Positions 1 through 12,573 of a stretch of 64,000 bases of DNA are shown one piece after another. The notes beneath the pieces are model-generated. The model did not search any database and had not been told where the DNA came from. It worked only from the letters and a program-made list of their open reading frames with translations. Position 1 is the first letter of the stretch. Each line of letters begins with the position of its first letter. The translations under genes and the position numbers were made by a program. The DNA comes from Tetrahymena elliotti 4EA (Eukaryota; Ciliophora; Oligohymenophorea; Hymenostomatida; Tetrahymenidae), in assembly GCA_000231825.2 (NCBI GenBank), contig JH720325.1, positions 298,842-362,841 of the forward strand, written 5' to 3'.

Positions 1-3000
1 AAACTATATAAAAACCTTTAAGTTATCTACTATTTATAGGCAATACAAAATACAAGAGAATGAGTTATTAATATCTTATATAGCATATATAAATATGAAA
101 ATAATATTTATTTTTAATGTTAATAGTAATCATCTAGAGGCGCAAGGACTCCAAAAAGCAAAAAGTCTTGGAAATCTAAAGAGTTTAAAAGTATTTTGAA
201 GTTTATTATACAAAGATATTGATCAAATATTCCCTTCAATAAGCGGTTGAATTACATATTTTTTTTGTAACATAATAAAGAAAAATTGTAAGAATTAAAA
301 CATCATGAAGAAGATTAGTAAATAGAGGAGCAAATAAATAAACTAACTACATCATAAAAAATTAAAGTAACATTTTAGTTTTTAAACATTAATGCAAGAC
401 CGTATTCATAGTAAATCTATAAGCATTGTCAAGCTGCCTTTTTATTTTACTGGAATTAATTATGTAAGTAGAAAGTGATGAATTTAAGCAACAAACAATA
501 AAATGAGATATTTCATTCAGGCTAAAGAAATTCCGTTTTTATTGGTTATTTATCATTGCTTTTAACCAAAAGTTTTTCAGCGCATTAAAAAAAAGCTTGT
601 AATTAATAAATATGGAAATAGTGCTATTGCTTATATATCTTGCATTCTCATTATCAAATAAAGAAAGAAAGACTTGAAATTAAAAATTAATTTTTTTATA
701 GTATTATATAAATTAGTTATTGGATAATAATTATTATACTGCATTTATGACATTAGTTACACTATATGCCTTATTTGCTGATGATATTAGAGTTATTACT
801 ACAGAAAAAGATGAAGATCCTTACTTTTGGGCTGCAAGTTCATTCGCTTTGGCAGCTTTTTCTATTGAAATTATACTTTCTAGCATAGCCAAGGTAATCA
901 ATAGATCAATCAATCAATAATTTTAATCAAAAAAGATAAATAAAACAAACAAATAGATAGATTGACCAATAGATATAATTTTTACTTGTGTTTGTTTTTA
1001 TTTTTTTAATGCGAATTGACTGACTTAAAGGTATGAAAAAATTCAGTGAATCAAACAAATTCAACTAAAAGTTTATCATATTCAATTTTATGTCAATATA
1101 GAAACATTTAAAATAAGCAAATGTAAGAATAAAAAACATGAATTTGAGAAATGTAATTTATATTTTTGGATTCCCTTTTGGGATTAATTTAAGATAAAAA
1201 AGAATGTTTAAAATATATTTAAGATAATGTAATCAATCAGAGATTACCACAATAATTCTATTAATCTTTTGTAAGATTTAAATATTTGGATTATTCTCTC
1301 TTTCAAGCTATTGAAAGTCTTGAGAGATTAATAATTTTTTGAGTCAGTATTTATCAATTCATGCAATGCAATCAATCTTTTGTTAAATTTAATTAATTTA
1401 CTGTGATTTTCAAAACTATTTATTTAATTTCAGACTCCTCTTACATTTATTTTAACACAATTTTACTATCTAAACAAATATTTTAAAGGATGGATATTTT
1501 CTTGGTTTCTTCTTTTGGCTCGACTTACTTTCTACTGTTTCTATAATTCTTGATATTGGCTGGATAGCTAATGAAATTTTTGATGTCAACTCTGGTGGTA
1601 AAGGAAAAGCATCTTCTGCTGCATCTTTAGCTAAGGCGAGTAGAGCTTCTCGTGTTGGTAAAAAGCTTATTTAAATATAAAATTAAGTTAAATTTTGACT
1701 TTTTAAATAAAATTCAGGAACAAAGGCAGGTAGAATAGTAAGAGTAGTAAGATTAATTAGATTGGTTAGGCTGTATAAGCATGCTTAACATGCTCTAAAA
1801 AAATAAGCAAAGGAGTTTGAGAAAGAATAATTGAGATTAAGAGCTTAGTAGCAAGAAGAGAACAGGGAAAGAGGTGATTCAAAAGTAAGCTCTTCTATGA
1901 ATTAATATTAGACTCCTCAAGGCTTCATTAGCTCAAACATAAACCATTCCAATATTCCTGATATATAATAAAATAAAGCAGTAACCCCTTCTAATATAAT
2001 ACACTTACGTCCTCCTACCTTACCCCCTATAAACATGGATATGAGAGGCAATAGTCATACAAATCGTAATAGAGACAAAAAGCAATCCGTCATAACTGAG
2101 TTTGGTATAATAACTCTCTTAAAATATTTTATTTTCTATGATATTTTTCTACTTTATTTACACATTCAATTTGATTAAAAAGCAATCAATCAATGTGCTT
2201 TTTATAAATAATAAACTCAACTTATCAAAACTTTTAATTTAACCAAAAGTACGTTAACATTCCTAAAAGAAATCGACTTTCCTGAATTAATTACAGAGAG
2301 AAAAAAGCATTAAAGAAAACTAAGTTTTACCCTTTAGTTAAGCTCAAGAAGTTATTTAATAAGGTGGCCTAAACGATCATCATATACCAGCTCTTAATGT
2401 TGACCGTCGTCATATAGAAAGTGAACCCGATAATAGAGAAAGAGAAAAATCAGTTAGCAGTTTACCTGCCAACAGATCCAGAAATGCCAGTAACTTCAGT
2501 GGAAAAAGTGGAGGCAGCAATTCGTCTAAGAACTCTTCATTTAGTGTATCCAAGGTATGTATTTTTATAATTTTAACTTACAATCAATAACCTAGAAAAA
2601 GGAATATAGAAACTATCCTTAACAATTAATTAATAAACTTTCCAATTTCAAATAAAAAGATCTTAATTTGAATGTTAGTTAGTTTATCTAATTTTTCGTT
2701 TAAAATAACAATTTCCAAATTAAACAACAAGAGACGGGTGGGTAAGTTGTTTGAATAGATAAATCTTAAAAATTTAACAAATTTTTTGGTAATAACTACT
2801 AACTTCGACTGCTGTTTTTACAGTTTAAATAAATAAATAAAATTGATCTTTTTTAAAAAATTCAAACAATGATAAATTAGTTAGTGAGTAAGAGTATTTT
2901 TGACTATTACTACTAACAAAAAAATTACATATCAAAACATATTATTTTTTATTTAAACAAGCAAATAAATAATCTATTTATTAAATAAAAAAGCTACCAA

Positions 3001-5628
3001 ACACTGAAACAAAGGTCGGAAAAACTCTTTCTGATAAAACTACAAAAACCGTTATAATTATTGTCTTAGCTATATTGATTAGTATTCCTTTGTTTTCTAT
3101 TTCTACCTATTAAGAAACTCTTGATTCTTTTGGACCTGGTCTTTAACTCATTTATTAGTAAGTTATGTCTTTATTTTAATTTTTAAACAATGTAAAAAAA
3201 ATTAATTAGATCTCAGTTTATGAGCCCAGGAATATTTGACAAGACAGTTCAAAATTACATTGATTTTCATAAAGTAAATTCACAAATTTATTAAAAAAAT
3301 AAATGTATTTTCTCTTAAAAAGTTTTTAAAAGCTTACAAAAAAATTTTAAGCAGTTTTAACAACACATTTTTTATTAATAAAAAAAAGGATTTAAGAAAT
3401 CCTCTGATTTTATTAGCAGTTGGAGAAACTGAATATTTCCCAAAAGATCCAAATGCAGTTGATTTTAATGATATGAGAATCGATGATTACACTACTTACA
3501 CCTATTCAGATGATGTAAACACACATTTCAATTTATTAATTTAATTATAATTACATTTTAATAATAGCAAGGAAATGTCGTGGCAACATCTATTTCTAGC
3601 TTAAGAAATACTAATGTTATTAACTGTATCCTATCTATAGTGAGAACAGTTTTCATAGCTATCATTTTAACATTTGCAGCAGTTTAGTTTAATAGCGATG
3701 TTGAGTAATATTTGTTGGAACCTATAGAAAATATGCTTAAAAAGGTTACAAGAATAGCTGATAATCCTCTTGAAGCTGCATAAATTGAAGAAAAAGAACA
3801 ATTTGCTATTGAACAACTAAAGTTAGAAGGCAAAGTCAAAGAACTCGAAGAAATTGAAAAAAAATCTAAATACGAAACTGTTGTTTTAGAAAAGCTAATC
3901 ATGAGAGTAGGTGCTCTCCTTGCTGTTGGATTCGGTGAAGCTGGTTCAGAAATTATAGCACAAAATATGAAATTAAGTAATCTAATTTTCTCAATTAATT
4001 TTAATTAATACAAAACAAAATATTCTTAACTTACTCCAAAAAAATTTACTTTCAAGCTTAAAAAAAAAAAATTTAATTTTTAACAATACTCAAAAAAAAA
4101 ATTCACGCCTGTCTCTTTTCCTTTAATTGCGATTTTTAACATTAAGTTAAAGGTATCTTTAAGATACCAAGTTTACACTCCTCTTTTTTCTTAATATTTT
4201 CTCTAAAAATAAAATCTTCTGAAAGAATAAAATTTAAAATTCTTAAGAAACCCTTTTAAGCAGTTAGTTTATGTTTTAACAAGATTTTCCATTTAAATTA
4301 TCTTGCTAACGATTTACATATAACATAGGTGGTGAAGTAGATCCAATGATTCCTGGTAAAAAAATAATGGCAGTTTTTGGTTTTTGTGATATAAGAAACT
4401 TCACTGATGTAACTGAGGTTCTATAAACTGGTGTAATGATTTTTGTGAATGAAATAGCTTAGATAACTCACAGTGTTGTTGATTAATATTGTGGATAAGC
4501 AAATAAGAATATTGGTGATGCTTTCCTTTTAGTTTGGAAATTTAGAGATCAAGATTATCTCAAGCATATAGATGGAACCATAGAATTTTTACCTAATGAT
4601 ATCACATCAAATTATGCTGATTTATCAGTTATATCTTTCTTGAAAATTATGGCTGGCTACACTCTATCAAATAATTTAAAAAAATACAAATACAATTAAG
4701 GAATCAAATAAAGACTAAAAGGTTATAGAGTCAGAATGGGTTTTGGACTTCACTTTGGATGGGCAATTGAAGTAAATTCACTTTATAGAAAGTTTATTCT
4801 TATTAATTAAAATCTTTTCAAAATAGGGTGCTATTGGTTCTTCATTCAAAATTGATGCATCATATTTAAGTCCTAATGTTAATATGGCTTCTCGTTTAGA
4901 AGCAGCTACTAAGCAGTTTGGTACTTAACTCCTTGTCAGTGGTCCTTTGAGAAATATTCTATCTGAAAAATGCTAAAAGCACCTTAGATAGATTGACTGT
5001 GTCACTGTTAAGGGATCTGTTGTTCCATTAGGTAATTATAATTAGACAATAATTGTCTATTTTTACTTATGTAAATTATATTCAAAATAGATCTTTATAC
5101 TTGTGATATCAGCTTGGAGAGACTTTACGCTAAGAGAAAAGGAAAAGATAATTTTGACTTCCGTAATTTCTCTTCAGAATAACTCAAGAAAAAGAAAATC
5201 GTTGATAGAATGAAAAGAAATACTTTTAGAGCTGAAGTGCTAAAGGGAACCACAAGAGTGGCAGATGCCTTTGAAAAAGACTTAGATCTTTTTGAAATGA
5301 GAAAAGAATTTTCAAAAGTAAAATATCTTTATTTTTCTTAATCTAATAAAATATTTTAAATATTCTAAAGGATTTCTATGAAACCTGGGATTAGGTTATG
5401 CAAACTTATATTGCAGGAAGATGGTTTGAATGTAGTGTCTATCTTAAATAGACCTTGGTAAATTTTATTTATTTATTTTAATTTTTCTGAATAATCTTTT
5501 AATAAAAATAGAATTGGTTTAGAGATAGATAAGATGGTCCCAGTTAAACTCTATTAGAATTTATTAAATAATACAACTACATGTGTCCTAGAGACTGGAG
5601 AGGATTCAGATAATTAACAGAAAAATGA
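1..5628 (+). CDS. Voltage-sensor/nucleotide cyclase fusion protein, copy A (5' end probably outside the window)
   Basis: Multi-exon gene read with TAA/TAG as Gln. A membrane-bound class III adenylate/guanylate cyclase is inferred. Putative 5' exons near 131-190 and 262-355, then 392-463, 521-598, 702-893, 1489-1657 and 1718-2104, carry basic N-terminal residues and four predicted membrane helices. S1 ends in YALFADDIRV, S3 contains FFFWLDLLSTVS, and S4 is Arg-spaced (GRIVRVVRLIRLVRLYKHA). An Asn/Ser-rich linker follows, then a helix (VIIIVLAILISIPLF), an extracellular stretch, a second helix (VRTVFIAIILTFAAV) and a charged HAMP-like segment. The catalytic domain keeps both metal Asp (FGFCDIRNFT and NIGDAFLLVW) and the Asn/Arg of NVNMASRLE. 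The gene ends at TGA 5626-5628. Exon phases at 702-893 and 1489-1657 fit exactly. Copy B at 14917 has the same layout. Nucleotide specificity is inferred only: Lys stands at the adenylyl-type position before NIGDAF, while the usual ribose-side Asp is Ser. The start codon is not seen with confidence. Confidence 0.87.
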
Positions 5629-6405
5629 AAAAACCATTTTCAATTACTAACTCTTTAAAAAAATGAATAAAAATTTTTCTCATAATATCAACCAATAAAA
5701 ATAACAATAAAATTTGAAAGCTATTTCTAACTTTTAAGAAAAATTAAATATTATTTCTCAATCAAAATAGAAAGAATAAAAAATAAAACCACTTTTATCT
5801 TCCTTAACAAACAAAAGCCAAATATAAAAATGCAAACAAATAATAGTAATTTATTGAACTTTCCTTAGAAAATAATTTAAAACAAAGAATGAATATGTAT
5901 ATAAAATATATTAAATATAAACAAAATAATCTAAAATCAAACTATCACTTTATAATTAAACATTACTAAACACACTCTTTTTGTATCTTCCTAGCTTTAA
6001 ATTCTCTTCAAAAGCTAAATTTATGAATGATGTTTGTTGTATTTTCTTTCATAACAAATTATCTCTCATCTCTCATTTTATTCAGCTCATTCAAATATAC
6101 ACTATGATATATTCTTATTTTTAAAATTTTCGTTTATAATTTTACAAATTTTTATTGTACCCATAATGGGTGTTATTTTAAAAAATAGGAATTTAAAATA
6201 ATTAGGTTTTATGAATAAGAATGTACAGAATAATATATTTAAAACAAATTTTTAATCTAATTATACATTAATTTTAATAAAGAAATAATGAAAAAATGTT
6301 AAATGTTTAGATTTTTTTCTTTGAATCCCCTAAATAAAAAACAAACTAAAATAATATAAAAACAACAAGTATTTTAATTGAATGAGAGTACTTTATTAAC
6401 ATTAT
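5629..6405. other. Intergenic region between convergent 3' ends
   Basis: This AT-rich stretch separates the stop of the first cyclase gene (plus strand) from the stop of the CPSF160-like gene (minus strand). I see no conserved coding frame, RNA gene or strong repeat. It should hold the 3' untranslated regions of both genes. Confidence 0.6.
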
Positions 6406-9400
6406 TCATGATAAAATTGTATCAATAATCATTTTGATGAAATCTTCACGAGATCTGTTCAATTTAGACGCTATCTTTTCTTGTAAAGGTCTAGTGAGAT
6501 TAAAGTAAGTATCAATAACTGAAGTTTCAAAAAAGCTATGAGCATTCTTTAATTTATATGAATGATTGAGCTATTTAGTTTCTCTTAATTCTCTAGGATC
6601 TAAACCACCAACATATGGAAGTTCTTCAAAGATAGTATTCTACATATCAAAAAGATTAGTATTATCTCCTGGCTCATAAATGAGTTAAATTTAAGAGAGA
6701 TTACCATCTTACTTCAAAAATAAAAGATGTCTAACAGATTCTTACATAGATGTATCATTCACTTTATAGTCAGTAGTAATTTTGTTTATTTTAGATCCAA
6801 CATGGAAGCTTGCAACTAGTTCCATACTAATTTTACGTTTATCAGTAAATACTTCTTATTACTGTTAGATAAAAGAATAGGCATACACATTTCTGGATTC
6901 ATCAGTTATTAAAGCCCTTAGTGCATTTTTGTTTTAAATAGAGAATAGAACGCATTACCTAACATTTACATTAATATTTTCTTCTGCAATTAATCTTGGC
7001 TTTGATTGAATTTCATCCATTTCATAAAATTAAACTCCTTTTTAGATATCTCCTGCTAAAAAATATTGTTTATTATTCCATATAGAACTAATCATTAATC
7101 TCTAATGATAAGGCCCGTCATCTTTGCCTTAAGTAATCTAATTCTTCACAAAAGTTAATGTCATCACTTTGTCTCTTTCCATAAGCACCACCTTAAAATG
7201 TTCTGAGCTGTCTATTTAATTTTAAATTTGAAAATCTTTAATCTTTTATACCTAAATTACAAATAGTTATTTATTTTATAGGTATCTCAACTTACAAAAA
7301 TACAAAAATTGCAATAGTTTATCTTTATCATCCATGTTAAATGTATAATTTTAATATAACATTTAAAGCTAATTATTAAGTGGGAGATTTTTTGTTTAGG
7401 GGTAAATATTAAATAATTTGTTGTGCTATTTTTAAATTTGTTTTAATGAAAGAATATTTTGGATCAAATTTAAATACATTTATTAGATTTTTTGCTCATT
7501 TTAAAGAAAAAAATTTTAGATGAATTATAATTAAAAATGGATGATGTTATTGCATGTTTTATACCATTGTTATTAAAATACATTTATTTAATATTTGTGT
7601 GAAAAATCAACTAAGAATATTATTTATAATGGAGAGAGACATCAGACGAATTCAGAAGAACATTATTATCTTTTGAAAAGATTTGAGCAAATATTAAACT
7701 CAAAAAAAGAAAATTTCAACTTGTTAAAATGTTGAGCGTAATAATATTTATTTTAATTAAAATAGAATATCTCAGTATAAATAATTAAAATGATTTTTTT
7801 GGTACTTTGATCAACAGTGCTTGGGAAATTGAGAAAACAGAAGTCGAAAATGAAATCATGATATTTGCATGGATTAGCCATTTCCAACATTTGGTCATAC
7901 TAGAAGTAATGACAGTAGAATCTGGTTTCTATGATTTCTTCATTTTCTTTTGGGATATTAAGAGTGAGATATCCAACTATTTAGATTTTATATCTAATAT
8001 TATTTTTCTTATTTGTTCCTTCAAAAGTTTTGAATTTATAAATTTTTTCATTCTCTGGAAGAGTTTTAATGATAGTTGAATTATGTGTTTCTTCATCAAT
8101 TAATCTTATTTCTTGTCTGTTTCCATTTTAGTTTACTATTATCAAAAACTTTTTGAAGCTTTCAGGATTCATATCATCCTATCTCAAATTTTCAGGTTTG
8201 GCTCTTACTATATCCATAAACTAAGGATTAAATTTTTGCAAGGCTTCAGGAGCTTCATAGATGAATTGAGAATTGTATTTTAAATTCTTTGAAAAATCAA
8301 AAAATATGATCTTTCCTTCAATTGGTATCAAGAACCCATTGGCTATCTATTTTTTTAAAAATAATTATTGTTAGCTAAAAATAAAACAAAAATAAATAAA
8401 TAAATTACAGGCTTGTTTTCACCTTCAACCAAAGTAAAAGCAGCTAAGGATTCAAATACTGAGGGAGTACTTTAAAGGACCATTAAATGAAAGAAGACTT
8501 CCTATGTATTATTTTAGAAAATAGTAATACAATAACCTGGTCTTCCTATATCAGTAATTACAACACAGTCAAGAGAGCTATTTTTAAATATTGTCTTGTA
8601 ATTTTTGTGGAAAGAGTAAAGCTGTTTTTCAGTAGTTGAAGAATTGTTTTTCATTTCTTCAAAGTTAGCAGGGAATCTAAAATTTTACTTTCTATTAAAA
8701 TATTGCAAAAATCTTAAAGGGATTCTCTAAAAATCATAAGGGAATATCTATTCCATGTTCGTTCTAAGAATACCTTTGTAAATATAAATATCTCCAGTAT
8801 TCAGTTTTATAACAAGGATAAGTGTTTTCTATAATTAATCAATTGAGTATTCAGAAACGTAGGTGTTTTGGGTTTCACGAAGATCATAACCTAATTTAAT
8901 ACTAGGATCAGTAATACTTCTAACTAAATGATCTTTAAGTACATCTTTTTTCATATGAGCTAAACCATTCTAAATAAAAACCAATCCTTCTTTAATATAA
9001 TGAGCCTCATACCTCTTATGGAATCTTACTTATCCATTGTCCCTATTATACTAAGCTGAATAAATGACAAACTCATTTGGGAAACCAACAAACAAGAAAT
9101 CAGGGCACGCTTAAGAATTATTAGTAAAATAAGGTGTTATCTTTTGTATATTAATAACACATCTGTCTTTTACCATGCTTCCAAGATAATCTACTTTTTC
9201 CCATTATCCCTACAAGTATGAGAATGTGTGAAGATTTTACTCACTATCCATAATAAATATTGTATTGCACAAATATACAAGTTTCACCAAAGTCCTACTG
9301 CTCTTTTATGAGCCATTTTATGAAACTGAAGATGTAAAAGCGTCATCTTAAATATCTTAGGGGATTTAATTTGCAATATCTATGACTCTAACTGAATTGG

Positions 9401-12400
9401 ATCCCATTTGGATAAATATAAGACGTGACTAAACTTCATCTATTAATTCGCCTTTAGTAATACTGATTGTAGATAAATTTGTCATAAATAGATCGCTTAA
9501 GTGGAAAACTATAATTTGTGTGCCTTGCTTTTCATAAATTTTTGTTTTACCGCTTTTGCAAGACATTATGTAATATGTATTATCAATTTCAAATATTCTT
9601 TCAGTATGATCTTCAGTCTTGAAATAACTGTCCAATTCCTTTCTTATAGGGCGAATTGTTCTCTCACATTTATAAATATTGTTTCTCCCATTCAAATCTC
9701 CTGTCATAAAATAGTAATTACCAAACTATGGTCTTTCTTTATCACAAAATGAGACATCTTTTATTGTAGCCCAATTATCAAATTTTTCACAAATCTAATT
9801 TCAAAATAAATAAAAAAAACATCATTAATTATTTAAGATATTTATGATTCAATATTTAATAATAAATATCTTGTTAACTAAATTAAATTATAAATGTCAA
9901 TAAAGTCGGAGTTGACTAATTCAGCCAAATTGATTGAACCATTCATTTATTATTTATTTTAATAAAAAAGAATTAAAAATACAATTAATTTATATTTTTG
10001 AAGATTTGACTAGGCATTAATAGACATTATTCTTGCTGAGTCATCTTACTTAATTTTTTTTTCAAGTTAATCATCTGTAGTAGATAATAAAATCAAACAA
10101 GAGTTAGTTGGATTATAAGAATATCTAGAATTCAAAAACATTAAATCATAATCGTTTCTGCCACTATCTAAACAATTCTTTGCTGCAAAAGTCTAGCCAT
10201 GAATAGAGAAATGTCTTACAAAAGAAATTTACAGGCTAACTACCTATCCAAATTGATTCAGCAATATTTCAAGCATAAAAATCATTTTTAAAGCTCTCAT
10301 CAATACTCTATTTTCATCAAGTTATTAAAATGTCACATTTTCTAAACCTTCTTCTTATTCAATATTTAGTGCATTTTTTATTGTCACTCCCAAGAATTCT
10401 TTCAAATTTAGCTAATAATAAATATTAAAATTAATTTAATAAAAAATCTTTACTTTTTTAGAATAATAAGCTTGTATTTATTTTGATAATTTTAACTTAT
10501 AGAATGTATAAATTATATTGTTTTTTTGCATTAATTTTATTTTTTTTACTTAGATACTAGTTATTTCATTGCTTTTAAACTTTATTAAGCTTTTCTAACT
10601 TAATAAATAGCTAATAAAATAAAATATCTAGTAGGCTTTTAAATGATTTTCCACCAATCTATCAAATTTAGATTATTTTTACTACAATTTTTTATCTTCA
10701 TTATAGATTAGGAATAGGTAATACCAAGATAATGAAGAAATTTCATATTATTATAGATAGTGAAAGAAGATTGATATGATATGATTAAGATGTTTTTGGC
10801 TTAGATATTGTAGTGGTATTGAAATTATGATATGTTCTAAAAAGCTTGTTTTAATTTTTTGATTAGCTTGATTGAAAGTAATTTTTTAGAATAATATTTT
10901 AACTTTATTTAAAGGGCTGAAAAAGATAGATAAATAGATAATAAGAGGTAGGTTGAAATAATAAATTACTTGTTGATCTATTTAATATTATTAGTGATGG
11001 AAGGCAAGACATGTAAATTCGTATTAATATGTAGTCGGTGTTCCCAAATACAAATAATAGTTTGACATAATTAATATTAAATTATTTTAGAGAGGTTAGA
11101 TGAGGTAGGTGTTAGAAGGCAGTCTTTCAAACTAGGGATGCTAAGTTTTTTAATTTAATTTTTAAAATTAACTTTTGTAATTAAATTGAATGAATTTAAA
11201 ATAAATATCTTTTTTTGTTCCAGTTTATGAAATGAAAAATATACCTTGAAGTGATCGAATTTATCATTGAATGCTGGCTACTCAACATGTTATTAGGGTA
11301 ATTGATTATCTAGAAAGTTAAACATGTCATTGAGATTTTCAGTTTTAGTTTAAGTGGTTGACTATTATTAGGCTTATTGTAATTAAGATTATGCATACTT
11401 CTACAAATCTGCTTAAATAACTATTAATTCAGTTTAGATTATTTTAATGCACTCATAAACTGGAGCTTCAAGATTATTTTAGGCCATATTAGACAATAAC
11501 GTTGATTATTCTTCTTTTTTATAATGTATTTTTCTATTAATAATAAAGATGTAAGGGATTTTTTAATAAACATTTGCTTGAATAGGTTTAGGGAGGATGT
11601 TAAAGTTTTAGTTTGGAGGCATGAAAGAATTTGGCATCATTCCTTATTACTGCTATTGAAATTACATAGCTTAATCTGGATTGTTTTTCAACTATTTTAA
11701 AGTTACAATAGCATAGTCTATTATATGATTCAAATCATATTTTTTTTACAAATCTAAATAAAAAGTTTAAGGAGCGAAAACGATTCTATTTTATTTCATT
11801 TCAGGATGCAAAGAAGACTGATTTTGTTAAGGAATGCTTTAGTATATTTATTAAGCCTAAATAAAGCTATTTTATTACAATTATGAAGCAACAGATTTGA
11901 AGTATTAATCATATGAATTACTATTAAAGCAAAGAGCTAAAATTCTTCTAGATATTAAAACACCAACTAATTCATTTATATTTTATTCATGCATATTCAT
12001 ATCTGTTTTTCCTTAAAAATTGTGATATCTAACACTATCATCATCTAACTCTTTTTCAAGACAAGTTGCATTCATTTCATTAATAAAATAACTTCTGAAA
12101 CAATGTTAAGCAATAGTTTGCAAACAATTGAGCTATCTATCATATAAAAGAGTTAGCATTTTCTTTTTCTCTAAAAATACCATCAAATATACATTATTTT
12201 CTCTCCTAAAAGGCTTAATACTATTTATTCTTCCATTCATTTATTGATGTAATTGGAGGGATGTATCAATTAATTTACCCTCTGGTTAAGATGAACCGAA
12301 AATCTAGTAAATCTAAATAGCGTCATCAGACCATAATATCAAATAAGTTAACAAACTAAAATATTTTTAAGATTCATTCTAAGTTATTTTAAATTAATGA

Positions 12401-12573
12401 TATTAATTGTTTGGAATTTTAGGAAATTTATCCTCCTCAAAACCACTATTTAAATGCAACTCAACAAATGTACTCCCCTTAACAATAAAATTATTTGTTA
12501 TATTAAGGTAAGAATATATTAAATTTTTTTTGCCTTCCTATTTTGCTTATTTTTAATCTAAGAATTCAGCCAT
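6406..12573 (-). CDS. CPSF1: Cleavage and polyadenylation specificity factor large subunit (CPSF160/Cft1-like, CPSF_A domain)
   Basis: Scaffold subunit of the nuclear mRNA 3'-end processing complex, a WD/beta-propeller protein that helps recognise the polyadenylation signal. Exons that keep phase 0 throughout are 12573-11245, 10411-9983, 9794-8409 and one starting at 8346; the last starts at about 7297 and ends at TGA 6408-6406. Splicing between about 7640 and 7290 is not settled. Recognition rests on the C-terminal third. A block reads ALRALITDESRNVYAYSF followed by LVASFHVGSKIN, matching the CPSF160 'LGFLVSDRDRNLMVY..HVGAHVN' region. Then come YVGGLDPRELR and the CPSF_A tail VIDTYFNLTRPLQEKIASKL. 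Estimated length is about 1,600 residues, somewhat longer than typical CPSF160, with Gln/Asn-rich insertions. ATG 12573 is chosen because it lies in AAAATGG and precedes the conserved first propeller strand (IYSYLNITNNFIVKG). The related DDB1 and SF3b130 are less likely because of the 'GLDPRELR' motif. Confidence 0.85.

Noticed and set aside
9429..9707. 92-residue minus-strand ORF as a separate gene
   Set aside because: It lies inside exon 3 of the CPSF160-like gene and is in the same frame as that exon.
9847..9950. Separate start (MNGSINLAEL..) upstream of exon 3 of the CPSF160-like gene
   Set aside because: Exons 10411-9983 and 9794-8409 join in phase 0 across this stretch. The ATG lies in the 188-nt intron, although an extra small exon is not fully excluded.
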